From positions 124,001 to 188,000 of the forward strand of contig JAFDVK010000052.1 of assembly GCA_018269005.1 (NCBI GenBank): 64,000 bases of DNA. Direction: 5' to 3'. Origin of the DNA: Acidobacteriota bacterium (GTDB taxonomy: Bacteria; Acidobacteriota; Blastocatellia; Pyrinomonadales; Pyrinomonadaceae). The notes beneath the pieces were generated by a model that saw only the letters and a list, made by a program, of their open reading frames with translations, was not told where the DNA came from and made no database searches. Both the position numbers and the translations under genes were made by a program. Each line of letters begins with the position of its first letter. The first letter of the stretch is position 1. Positions 1 to 8,076 of this stretch are shown here, piece after piece.

Positions 1-1
1 T

Positions 2-529
2 GCGGCTCCGGGCTACACGGAAAGAGCCGCGAAATACCGCGATGCGATCAACGTGTCATTCACGCACGAACAGAACTTGGACGCGCCGCTCGGCTTTATC
101 CTCGCGATGAGCCGCAGCAAGTTCGATCCCGCGAAAAAGGGCGATCTTGCAGGTCTATGGCAGATGAGCGATGCCTTTGTCGCCGACAACAAATACAACG
201 GAACATGCGGCACGGAGACCATTGCCGACCCGGCCCAGAATTGTGCCGCGAAGGCGTGTGCCTTGTATATGAAATTCCTTGTTTACAGCGTTTTTGATTC
301 GGATCCGATATACGCGGCGGCCGCATTTGGGAAGTCGCCGGCGGACGCTGCGGCCTGGAAGGCCACTTTTACTGCTGACAGGTCAAAGATTTGGAGTAAT
401 ATAAAGACAGCGCCCGAACGTGAGCAGCTCGTAAGATTCTTTGCCGCAGGGATAGTCGCCGAGAACCCCCAAAAATTTGGCCTTGCGAACGAGCGGCCGC
501 TTTCGGAGCTCTATCGTGTAACGATGTAG
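2..529 (+). CDS. Transglycosylase-like domain protein, 5' end outside window
   Basis: The reading frame is open to the left edge, so only the C-terminal part is visible; an internal GTG at 53 exists, but coding sequence continues upstream of it. The visible part resembles the C-terminal lytic-transglycosylase-like domain of the next gene: both share an FAAGI-type helix followed by ENP and FGL near the end. Where the next protein has the catalytic Glu-Ser pair (IESEH), this one reads AMSRSKF, so the catalytic glutamate appears lost and the domain is probably non-enzymatic. By analogy with its two downstream neighbours, an FHA domain and a membrane segment probably lie upstream. It ends 11 bases before the next gene, so the two are likely co-transcribed. 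Confidence 0.75.
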   Translation, partial: AAPGYTERAAKYRDAINVSFTHEQNLDAPLGFILAMSRSKFDPAKKGDLAGLWQMSDAFVADNKYNGTCGTETIADPAQNCAAKACALYMKFLVYSVFDSDPIYAAAAFGKSPADAAAWKATFTADRSKIWSNIKTAPEREQLVRFFAAGIVAENPQKFGLANERPLSELYRVTM

Positions 530-540
530 GCCGAAAGAGA

Positions 541-1998
541 ATGAAGTTCCTTTTCGTACAAGAAGTTGACGGCGAGACACGTGAGATCGTGCTTGAGAAA
601 GAGCACACGACGATCGGGCGTGCGACGGACGTTGACCTGCAGCTTGACGATCAGGGGCTTTCGCGGCTGAATTCGACGATCTATCTTGAAGCCGATACGG
701 TGCGGATCGTCGATAACGGTTCGACGAACGGCACGCTCGTGAACGATGAGCCTGCGTCGGCGGACGGCACGATCCTCGATGACGGCGATGTCGTAAAAAT
801 GGGCAGCTCTACCGTGTTGAAATTCAAGAAGGCCGCGGAAGAAGCACCGGCGAATGCCGATGTCCAGCCCGACGCTTCGGCCGCCGCTTTTGCTCCCGCC
901 GCGGCACCCGTTGCTGCTCCACCGCCTGCACCGGCGCCAACGCCGCTGAATTATTTGCCTTTGGCGATCATCGTCGGGGCAATATTCGTGATCGGGATTT
1001 CTGCGGCAGTGATCGCGATGACGGCCTTCTCAGGGAAAGGTGAAGTTGCTTCGACAAATCCGTACACCGGAGACGACCCGACATCTGCGGGCGATCGTGA
1101 CGGCGACCCCGGTTCGACACCGACGAGTTCGCCGTCGATTCAAGGCAGTTCCCAAACGGATACGAACGCATCGACGAATTCTGATCTTCCGCTTGCGCAA
1201 TCCACGCCCGTAAAGCCAGACCTTCCCGCAAAGCAGTATTCCGCGATGACGGACGCGGAAAAGCGTGCATATATCGAAGACCGTGCGATGCGCGTTGCCC
1301 AGATAATCGGCAATTCGACGAGCGAAAAGATCCCGCCCGATGCCGTTACGCGGATAAAAGGTTTCGTTGACGCGTATGTTTCACGGACGAAGGTCAGGCC
1401 GCTTTCGGGCTGCCGTTTTGGCGACAACTTGCAGGCGACCTATACGCGCGCGAGCAAGAACGCGCCGTTCATCATTCGAGCGTTCAACGAAAAGGGAATG
1501 GATCCGCGCATCGGGCTTTACCTCGCGATGATCGAGTCCGAACATTGCACGTGTCTGCAGAGTCCGACGGGGCCGCTCGGAATGTTCCAATTTACGCAGG
1601 CTACGGGAAGGCTGCACGGGCTGAATATCATTCCGGGCGCGACGCCCGCTCATCCTGATGAACGGTGCGAACCGGAACCGGCGTCGCGTGCTGCGGCATC
1701 GTATATGAAGGCGTTGGCCGGACGCTACGGAACCGGGCCGTCGAGCATTCCGCTCGCGATCGGCAGTTACAACAGCGGCGAAGGCGGCCTCAGTTCGAAC
1801 CTCGAAAAGGCATTGTCATCCGGGAGCGGTTTGCCGCGCGAATTTTGGACGCTTATCGAGAAGAGCGATATGCTCTCAAAGCAGTTCCAATCGGAGAACT
1901 TCAAATACGTGCCTAAATTTTTCGCCGCAGCGATCATTGGCGAGAATCCGAGAGATTTTGGCCTCGACCTGAACCCGATCTCGACATATACGAAATAA
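541..1998 (+). CDS. FHA domain / membrane anchor / lytic transglycosylase fusion
   Basis: A 485-residue protein. Residues about 1-95 form a forkhead-associated fold with GR near residue 22 and the NGSTNGT loop, although the usual SRxH reads SRLN. A Pro/Ala linker leads to one membrane helix (about 138-164), then a Ser/Thr/Pro-rich linker, then a transglycosylase-like domain (about 280-485). Glu332-Ser333, followed by GPLGMFQF and later a SYNSGEGG motif, fits the goose-lysozyme/Slt family. This is the only one of three tandem paralogues keeping the catalytic glutamate. FHA domains bind phosphothreonine, and the transglycosylase domain would sit in the periplasm. Proximity to tssK suggests peptidoglycan remodelling or regulation for type VI secretion, which is inference. 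An AAGAGA stretch precedes the ATG. Confidence 0.8.
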   Translation: MKFLFVQEVDGETREIVLEKEHTTIGRATDVDLQLDDQGLSRLNSTIYLEADTVRIVDNGSTNGTLVNDEPASADGTILDDGDVVKMGSSTVLKFKKAAEEAPANADVQPDASAAAFAPAAAPVAAPPPAPAPTPLNYLPLAIIVGAIFVIGISAAVIAMTAFSGKGEVASTNPYTGDDPTSAGDRDGDPGSTPTSSPSIQGSSQTDTNASTNSDLPLAQSTPVKPDLPAKQYSAMTDAEKRAYIEDRAMRVAQIIGNSTSEKIPPDAVTRIKGFVDAYVSRTKVRPLSGCRFGDNLQATYTRASKNAPFIIRAFNEKGMDPRIGLYLAMIESEHCTCLQSPTGPLGMFQFTQATGRLHGLNIIPGATPAHPDERCEPEPASRAAASYMKALAGRYGTGPSSIPLAIGSYNSGEGGLSSNLEKALSSGSGLPREFWTLIEKSDMLSKQFQSENFKYVPKFFAAAIIGENPRDFGLDLNPISTYTK

Positions 1999-2018
1999 CC
2001 TGCCTTTCGGCCTCCTAA

Positions 2019-3215
2019 ATGAGTGATCTCCGACTAAAGTTCATTGACGCCGATGGCAGCGACGTCTCTTTCGAGACAAGCGATAGTTTGGTGACGATCG
2101 GGCGGCATTCGAATAATTCGCTTGTGATCGCGGACGGCAGGCTTTCGCGGGAGCATCTGCGGCTCGAACGCGAGGGCCCGAATTGGTACGCGGAAGATCT
2201 CGGCTCGTCGAACGGCACGACGCTGAACGGCGAGACCCTTCGCGCCCAACAGCGGCTAAAGGACGGCGACAAGCTCAGCCTCGGCGGGCTTGAGATCGCG
2301 GTCGAGATCGAGCAGGCTCAGGCAGCGGAACCCGCGGTTCAGACCATGTCGCCGGTACAGGCGAATATGCCTGCTGCTCCGGCAACGCCCGTTCCGGCGG
2401 CGCCACCGAGCGGCGGCCTTTCGTTTTCGTTCATCTTGATCGCGCCGGCGCTTGGATTGATAGTGATCTTGATCGCCGGCGGCCTCTTGTATTTTTCGAG
2501 TAAGAACAAGCCCGAGACGGATGCGAACGACATCACGTATTCGACGCCTGAAGGATCGAGCACACCGTCGGCGGATGCGACCCCGGTCGCCGCTCAGACA
2601 GAGAACGCGTCAACGCCGGAGACGCCGAGCAGCACGCCGACAAAGGAAGACACCGCTACGCAGAAGGTCGAGAAGTTCGCCGCTCAGTTCATGCGAAAGG
2701 CAGCCGGGAACGATCCGCGTTATTTCTTGACTGGCGCGCAGGCGGCAGAGGTTGCGAAGCGCGTACAATCGATGAACGGAGCAGTGAAGGCGAATCTTCC
2801 GACGATAACGAAAAGATCGGGCGAGCTGAGCAAGCTCGCTGCCGCGAATGGTTTGAACCCTGATTTTCTCGCGGCCGCGGGCCTTGCAAAGCTTGGCTCC
2901 GGCCGTGGAGACGCTTTTGCCGCGGCAAGTTCGATGGCGGGCGTTTTCTCGCGGCTAACAGGCCCGGTCGGGAATGAACTTGGCGATGATTGCCTCTTGA
3001 TGGTCGCGGCGTACGATCAGGGAGCGGCGGGTGACTTTTTGAAGTTGCGGAATATGCTGCAGGATCTTGCGACAAAGGTAAACAATGTCCCGGCGCGCGA
3101 AATACGCTCGATCTGGTACCTTAACAAAACGGGCAAGATCACGCCGCAGGAATATGAACTCGCCCTGCGATTCCTCGCGGCGGGCACGATAATGCAGGAT
3201 CCGGTATCGTTTTGA
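2019..3215 (+). CDS. FHA domain membrane protein with degenerate transglycosylase-like domain
   Basis: A 398-residue paralogue of the preceding gene, 20 bases downstream. The N-terminal FHA domain is canonical (IGR, SREH, SSNGT), so phosphothreonine binding is plausible. A single hydrophobic helix lies around residues 137-163, followed by a low-complexity Thr/Ser/Pro linker. The C-terminal domain aligns with the transglycosylase domain of the neighbour through AAYDQGAAG and a final FLAAG helix, but the catalytic Glu-Ser is replaced (AAAGLAKLG). It is therefore probably a non-catalytic partner. The triplet layout suggests duplication followed by division of labour between one active and two inactive members. 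The product could be a type VI accessory FHA protein, but no exact orthologue is claimed. Confidence 0.75.
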   Translation: MSDLRLKFIDADGSDVSFETSDSLVTIGRHSNNSLVIADGRLSREHLRLEREGPNWYAEDLGSSNGTTLNGETLRAQQRLKDGDKLSLGGLEIAVEIEQAQAAEPAVQTMSPVQANMPAAPATPVPAAPPSGGLSFSFILIAPALGLIVILIAGGLLYFSSKNKPETDANDITYSTPEGSSTPSADATPVAAQTENASTPETPSSTPTKEDTATQKVEKFAAQFMRKAAGNDPRYFLTGAQAAEVAKRVQSMNGAVKANLPTITKRSGELSKLAAANGLNPDFLAAAGLAKLGSGRGDAFAAASSMAGVFSRLTGPVGNELGDDCLLMVAAYDQGAAGDFLKLRNMLQDLATKVNNVPAREIRSIWYLNKTGKITPQEYELALRFLAAGTIMQDPVSF

Positions 3216-3270
3216 ACGGGCAGGCTTCTGCACGCGGACGTTATGGCTCAGAACAAGGGGAAGAGAATCT

Positions 3271-4107
3271 ATGGCTGAAGAATGGATAACCGGTAATTTC
3301 AAGCTTCGAATACACGGCGAGCCGATCGAGATGCAGGTGACCGTGCCGACCGCAAAAGTGAAGCCGCAAAGGATGCTGCCGCTCTTTCAGGAAATGGCAT
3401 CGACGGTCGTTGACCAATGTGTTGCCGTGGTCGAGAGCGAAGGCAAAAAGGTGTCGTGCAAGGCGGGCTGCGGTGCTTGCTGCCGCCAGGCTGTGCCGAT
3501 CTCGGAGATCGAGGCATATCGCATTGCCGAGATCGTGAACGAGATGCCGCCGGAGAGACAGGCCGTTATTCGGAGGCGCTTTGCAGACGCCCTTGCACAT
3601 TTTCGGAAGATCAAATGGTTCGACGAACTCATCGGCCTAAAGGATATGGCGTATGAAGGTTCGCCCGAGTTTTCGGCGGAAAAATACGCCGAGGTGATCA
3701 CGAAATATATGAAGCAGGGCTACGCGTGCCCGTTCCTTGAGGACGAATCCTGCTCTATACACAAGGATCGTCCGGCGGTCTGCCGTGAGTATCTCGTAAC
3801 GTCGCCGGCCGAGAATTGTGCCGATCCGCGTGCGGATACGATCAAGAAGGTGCCGATCTACCTTCGGCCGTCGAAAGCCTTGCTGAAATTAGGCAAAACG
3901 GAAACGACCGAGAACTGGTCTTCGGTGATAATGATCGAAGCCCTCGACCTTGTCGAAAAGAATCCGGACCGTTTGGAAGAAAAAACAGGGCCTGAATGGA
4001 CCGAGGAATTCTTCAATGCGTTGGCATCGACCGAGAAGATCCTAAAGGACGATCCGGAGCCTCGCCGAAGGCGAAAAAAGCCGCGTCATTCTCGGAAGGG
4101 ACGCTAA
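3271..4107 (+). CDS. YkgJ-family cysteine cluster protein
   Basis: A 278-residue soluble protein with two cysteine groups typical of the YkgJ/UPF0153 zinc- or iron-chelating family: CKAGCGACC near residue 67, and a C-terminal set in which CPFLEDESC is followed by CREY. The metal and function are not established for most family members. The C-terminus is very basic (RRRRKKPRHSRK), suggesting contact with nucleic acid or membrane. It lies between the FHA triplet and tssK in the same orientation, with 55 and 89 bases of spacing, so it may belong to the same transcription unit. No signal peptide is visible, so it is probably cytoplasmic. Confidence 0.8.
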   Translation: MAEEWITGNFKLRIHGEPIEMQVTVPTAKVKPQRMLPLFQEMASTVVDQCVAVVESEGKKVSCKAGCGACCRQAVPISEIEAYRIAEIVNEMPPERQAVIRRRFADALAHFRKIKWFDELIGLKDMAYEGSPEFSAEKYAEVITKYMKQGYACPFLEDESCSIHKDRPAVCREYLVTSPAENCADPRADTIKKVPIYLRPSKALLKLGKTETTENWSSVIMIEALDLVEKNPDRLEEKTGPEWTEEFFNALASTEKILKDDPEPRRRRKKPRHSRKGR

Positions 4108-4196
4108 AGCTGGCAGGTTCTGTCGCTAGGACAGTTTACTAAAAGCCTCAAGTCGGTTTACTATCTTATTGCTTTTACAAAACTTATCCCCAAGCT

Positions 4197-5549
4197 ATGA
4201 GCAAATATCGAAAGATCGTCTGGAACGAGGGAATGCTGCTGACGCCTCAGCATTTCCAGCAATGGGATAACTACCACGAGGAACTCGTAAATTCTCGTGT
4301 GCGGTCGGTCGCGCCTTACGCATACGGCGTACTCGGGATGCAGATCAATCACGAGGCGATAGGAAATGCGAATTTTCAGATAACTGCTTGCCGGGCGGTG
4401 ATGCCCGACGGCCTTTATCTGAACTTTCCCGACCAGGAAGGCGCTCCGGACTTGCGGCCGGTCGGCGATCATTTTCACGCCGAGCAGGAAAAGCTGGGCG
4501 TTTATCTCGCGATCCCGGCAAAGAAGATGGGCGAGGCGAATTTCCAGGGAAGCGGAGCCGCTCCGCAGCCCAATATTCGCTATTTGCAGGAAGGCGCTCT
4601 TGTCCGAGATGAAACGAGCGGCACGAACGAACAGCCGATCGCGTATGCGCGCAATAACGTGCGTATCGTTTTTGATGACGAGATTCGCGACGGATTTACG
4701 TCGATAAAGATCGCCGAGCTGACGCGAACGCCGACAGGACAATTCCAGATCTCGAACGAATATATTCCGCCGATCCTTGATGTTACGGCATCGGATTGGC
4801 TGGTGAGCATGCTCAGGCAGCTTGTCGAGGTGCTCATCACAAAGAGCGGCAGCCTCGGTGAACAGCGTCGGCAGCGTCAGGCGGGGCTTGCGGATTTTAC
4901 TACGTCGGATGCAGGTGTTTTTTGGCTGCTGCACACGATCAATTCGTCCATACCGACGATCGCTCATTATTTTCGGGCACAGCTTGTCCATCCTGAGAAA
5001 CTCTATCTTGAAATGGCGACCTTGGCCGGCAAGCTGATGACGTTTTCGACGGATCACAATCCGAAGGACATCGTAAAATACGATCACGACGATCTTTATT
5101 TCACGTTCTATACGCTGAACGCGCAGCTTCGGCTGCTGCTCGAAACGGTTATCCCGAGCCGCTGTGTTGCGATACCGCTTGAGAAGGTGCGCGATGCCCT
5201 GTATGTGGGCCGTGTAGAGGACGAGAGGCTCTTGAAGGAGGCCGGGTTCTTCCTCGCGGTACGTTCTCAGATGCCGGAGGCAAAACTTATCGAGGGCGTG
5301 CCGCGTGTCATCAAGATCGCATCGCGTGATGTGATCGACACGGTAATCGGGTCGGCACTGCCGGGCGTCGTGCTTTCTTATTCGAATCCGCCGCCGGCAC
5401 CGATACCGGCCCGCATCGGGTTCAAGTATTTCAGTCTTGATTCGAACGGGCCTTATTGGGACGGCATACGCGGATCTAAGGTGCTCGCCGTGTATGTTCC
5501 GGACGAGATCCCGGGCGAAAAGCTCGAGATGTACGCGGTAAAGCCTTAA
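4197..5549 (+). CDS. tssK: Type VI secretion system baseplate subunit TssK
   Basis: A 450-residue protein, the usual length for TssK (ImpJ/VasE). The N-terminus has the family signature in which a W-x-E-G-M-L-L-x-P-Q-H-F-Q pattern is plain (residues 9-22). TssK trimers connect the TssFGE wedge of the baseplate to the TssL/TssM membrane complex in the cytoplasm. No other core type VI gene is inside the window, so the locus presumably continues off the left edge or lies elsewhere. The gene follows the FHA/transglycosylase triplet and the YkgJ-like gene. A short CTGTC/GACAG hairpin sits at 4120-4134 in the gap before it. No strong ribosome-binding site is visible ahead of the ATG. Confidence 0.93.
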   Translation: MSKYRKIVWNEGMLLTPQHFQQWDNYHEELVNSRVRSVAPYAYGVLGMQINHEAIGNANFQITACRAVMPDGLYLNFPDQEGAPDLRPVGDHFHAEQEKLGVYLAIPAKKMGEANFQGSGAAPQPNIRYLQEGALVRDETSGTNEQPIAYARNNVRIVFDDEIRDGFTSIKIAELTRTPTGQFQISNEYIPPILDVTASDWLVSMLRQLVEVLITKSGSLGEQRRQRQAGLADFTTSDAGVFWLLHTINSSIPTIAHYFRAQLVHPEKLYLEMATLAGKLMTFSTDHNPKDIVKYDHDDLYFTFYTLNAQLRLLLETVIPSRCVAIPLEKVRDALYVGRVEDERLLKEAGFFLAVRSQMPEAKLIEGVPRVIKIASRDVIDTVIGSALPGVVLSYSNPPPAPIPARIGFKYFSLDSNGPYWDGIRGSKVLAVYVPDEIPGEKLEMYAVKP

Positions 5550-5567
5550 AGGGTTCTAATTACAGGA

Positions 5568-6209
5568 ATGTATTGCGATAAATGCGGACTCGAGAATGCG
5601 GACGACGCGGCTTTTTGCAGAAGCTGCGGGCGTGAGCTGAAGGAAATTGAAACAAGGGTCGCCGCACGTCCCGTCTCCTCAGAACCGCCCGATTATAAGG
5701 CACCGATCGCCGCAGTTCCTCAGGGAGATGTCGTCCACGCGAAAAACGCCGATGACGAGCAGATCGTTTTCTCGATCGGACCCACGCTCAAATTCGTTTA
5801 CGCCGGCTACGTCATCGCCCTGCTGGGTGCATTCGTGATCGCGGCGATCTTAGGCGGATTCTTTCAATCGCCGTGGCTCGGTGTCGGCTTGGGCTTTTTG
5901 ATCCTGCTTGTCCCGGTCTATTTTCACTTCAAGAAAAAGCTCGTTCGTTATACGCTCACGGACACAAAGCTCGAGATCGATTCGGGCTTTATCGCTCGGA
6001 CCCGGCGGAATATTCCGCTGCGTCGCGTGCAGGATGTAACGGTCTCATCTACTTTCCTCCAACGGCTGCTTGGCTTTGGCGACATCGTCATCGACAACGC
6101 GAGCGAGGGCGGCGAACGCATCATTCTCGATGATATCGATAAGCCGCAGACGCGTGCCGACCTTATACTCAAAGAGATGCGCCGGCTCGACACGCATTCG
6201 GATTTCTAA
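5568..6209 (+). CDS. Zinc-ribbon and bacterial PH-domain membrane protein
   Basis: A 213-residue protein. Residues 1-25 contain two CxxC knuckles (CDKCG and CRSCG) forming a zinc ribbon. Two adjacent hydrophobic segments (about 82-125) form a membrane hairpin. They are followed by a bacterial PH-like domain of the YdbS/bPH2 type, with a YTLTDTKLEI strand, the IPLRRVQDV motif and GFGDIVID. Such proteins are membrane-anchored and of unknown biochemical role. The gene starts 18 bases after tssK with AGGA immediately before the ATG, and ends 5 bases before rfbB, so it could be read through with either neighbour. A role in type VI secretion is not implied by the sequence itself. Confidence 0.8.
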   Translation: MYCDKCGLENADDAAFCRSCGRELKEIETRVAARPVSSEPPDYKAPIAAVPQGDVVHAKNADDEQIVFSIGPTLKFVYAGYVIALLGAFVIAAILGGFFQSPWLGVGLGFLILLVPVYFHFKKKLVRYTLTDTKLEIDSGFIARTRRNIPLRRVQDVTVSSTFLQRLLGFGDIVIDNASEGGERIILDDIDKPQTRADLILKEMRRLDTHSDF

Positions 6210-6214
6210 GAAAG

Positions 6215-7237
6215 ATGCCTGGAAAGATCTTCGTTACCGGCGGCGCCGGATTTATCGGTTCCGCATTCGTGCGTCTCGTTCTCGAACGAGAAGCGGACGT
6301 GGTGATCGTTGATTACGACGCGCTCACATACGCCGGGAACCCGAAGAATCTTGAAGGCCTTGATCCCGCCCGGCACACGTTCGTAAAAGGCGACATCTGC
6401 GACCGCAATGGCGTTCTCGATGCCTTGCCGAATGATACGGACGCGATCTTTAACTTTGCTGCCGAATCGCACGTCGATCGGAGCATATACGCAGCAGACG
6501 AATTCCTACGGACGAACATCATCGGAACGCAGGTCTTGCTTGATGCCGCACGCGAAAAAGGCGTGAGGCGTTTTGTGCAGGTTTCGACCGACGAGGTGAT
6601 GGGAAGTTTGCCGGAAACCAGCGGTGCGTTCTTTACGGAAGATTCACCGCTGCAGCCGAATTCGCCATATGCCGCCTCGAAGGCAGCCGCGGAATTCGTC
6701 GTTCGTGCCGCACGCGAAACTCACGGCATCGATGCCGTCGTTACGCGTTGCGGGAATAACTACGGGCCGCGGCAATTTCCCGAAAAACTTATTCCGCTGA
6801 TGATCGCGAACGCACTCAACGACCAGCCTTTGCCGGTCTATGGAGACGGCAAGAACGTGCGTGACTGGATATACGTTGACGATCATTGCCGCGGTATCTG
6901 GGCCGCTTTCGAAAAGGGCGGACCGGGCGAAGTGTACAATCTCGGGTCGCGAAACGAGCGGCAGAATATCGACGTCGTTACCTCCATCCTCGATGCGCTC
7001 GGTAAGCCGCACTCCCTTATTCAGTACGTGACCGACCGTCTTGGCCATGACCGCAGATACGCGATCGACGCGACCAAGGCCGAGACAGAACTCGGTTTCC
7101 GCCCTGAGATGAGCTGGGAAAAAGGGATACAGACGACGATCGACTGGTATCTGAACAACCGCGAATGGGTCGAAGAGATCCGGAGCGGCGAATACCGCGA
7201 CTACTATCAAAAGATGTACGGATCGAGCCTCAGATGA
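6215..7237 (+). CDS. rfbB: dTDP-glucose 4,6-dehydratase
   Basis: A 340-residue short-chain dehydrogenase-type enzyme converting dTDP-glucose to dTDP-4-keto-6-deoxyglucose, the second step of dTDP-L-rhamnose synthesis. The Rossmann motif GGAGFIGS is at residues 9-16. The active-site region VSTDEVMG supplies Thr-Asp-Glu, and YAASKAAAE contains the Tyr-x-x-x-Lys pair. The product feeds rfbD, which overlaps by four bases (ATGA), so the two are translationally coupled. rfbA and rfbC, needed for the complete pathway, are not in the window. Cytoplasmic. Length and motifs match RfbB/RmlB; other NDP-sugar epimerases are less likely because of the TDE triad. Confidence 0.93.
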   Translation: MPGKIFVTGGAGFIGSAFVRLVLEREADVVIVDYDALTYAGNPKNLEGLDPARHTFVKGDICDRNGVLDALPNDTDAIFNFAAESHVDRSIYAADEFLRTNIIGTQVLLDAAREKGVRRFVQVSTDEVMGSLPETSGAFFTEDSPLQPNSPYAASKAAAEFVVRAARETHGIDAVVTRCGNNYGPRQFPEKLIPLMIANALNDQPLPVYGDGKNVRDWIYVDDHCRGIWAAFEKGGPGEVYNLGSRNERQNIDVVTSILDALGKPHSLIQYVTDRLGHDRRYAIDATKAETELGFRPEMSWEKGIQTTIDWYLNNREWVEEIRSGEYRDYYQKMYGSSLR

Positions 7238-8076
7238 AGATACTCGTAACCGGTGCGAACGGAATGGTGGCCCGGGCGGCCGCAGAATTTTGCCGCTCGT
7301 CGGGTGATGAGGTCATTGCTCTTGATCGCAGGTCGCTTGATATTTCGAACCGCGATTCGGTCATCGAGGTCGTCGGCATAAACACGCCTGAAGCGATCAT
7401 CAACTGTGCCGCGTTTACGGACGTGGACGGTGCAGAGAGCAACGAGATCGCGGCCTATACGGCGAATTCCGATGGTCCGGCGAATCTTGCGGCCGCAGCA
7501 AAGGCGTGCAGTGCAAAGCTCGTAACTATATCGACGGATTACGTCTTTGACGGCTTGTTCGAAGGTTTTTACACGGAAGACGCTGCGCCTGCTCCGCTCG
7601 GGGTTTACGCAAAGACAAAATACGACGGCGAACTTCGTGCGGCGCAGGAAGATCCGGACTCGGTGATCGTTCGCTCGGGATGGATATACGGACACGGCGG
7701 GACTAATTTCCTGAGCGTCATTCCGGAGCTTCTGAAGGCCGGAAAGCATATTACGGCGATCAGCGACAGCTTCGGGACGCCGACCTTTGCCGGTGATCTT
7801 GCACGGCGTTTGCGAGAACTTGCGGCGAGCGACATCCGCGGCGTCGTACACGTCACGAATGCAGGCGAAGGTTCCACATACTACGGCGTTGCGTGCGAGA
7901 TCGCCGATCTCCTGGGAATCGAGCGTTCGCGCATTACGCCGATCTCGGATGGCGATCTGAAGCGTCCGGCACCGCGGCCACATTCTTCAAAACTTGCAAC
8001 AAAAAGGCTCGCCGAACTTGGGTTCGACGAGCTTCCGGATTGGCGCGATGCACTGGCACGTTTCGTTAAGGCCTAA
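7234..8076 (+). CDS. rfbD: dTDP-4-dehydrorhamnose reductase
   Basis: A 280-residue NAD(P)H-dependent reductase that completes dTDP-L-rhamnose. The start is taken at the ATG overlapping the rfbB stop (ATGA) because the Rossmann motif GANGMVA follows directly after MKILVT; a longer upstream frame only extends into rfbB. STDYVFDG and YAKTKYDGE supply the catalytic Thr and Tyr-x-x-x-Lys. A typical RmlD C-terminal region with a PHSSKLATKRL motif is present. The last 11 bases overlap the 3' end of the convergent kinase gene on the other strand. Rhamnose made here could be polymerised into the polysaccharide exported under control of that kinase. Confidence 0.92.
   Translation: MKILVTGANGMVARAAAEFCRSSGDEVIALDRRSLDISNRDSVIEVVGINTPEAIINCAAFTDVDGAESNEIAAYTANSDGPANLAAAAKACSAKLVTISTDYVFDGLFEGFYTEDAAPAPLGVYAKTKYDGELRAAQEDPDSVIVRSGWIYGHGGTNFLSVIPELLKAGKHITAISDSFGTPTFAGDLARRLRELAASDIRGVVHVTNAGEGSTYYGVACEIADLLGIERSRITPISDGDLKRPAPRPHSSKLATKRLAELGFDELPDWRDALARFVKA

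Noticed and set aside
4118-4136. Terminator before tssK
   Set aside because: Only a five-pair stem (CTGTC/GACAG) without a proper T tract; mentioned in the tssK entry but not called.
4161-5087. 308-codon minus-strand frame opposite tssK
   Set aside because: It has no domain and high Arg content typical of a shadow frame; TssK is unambiguous on the plus strand.
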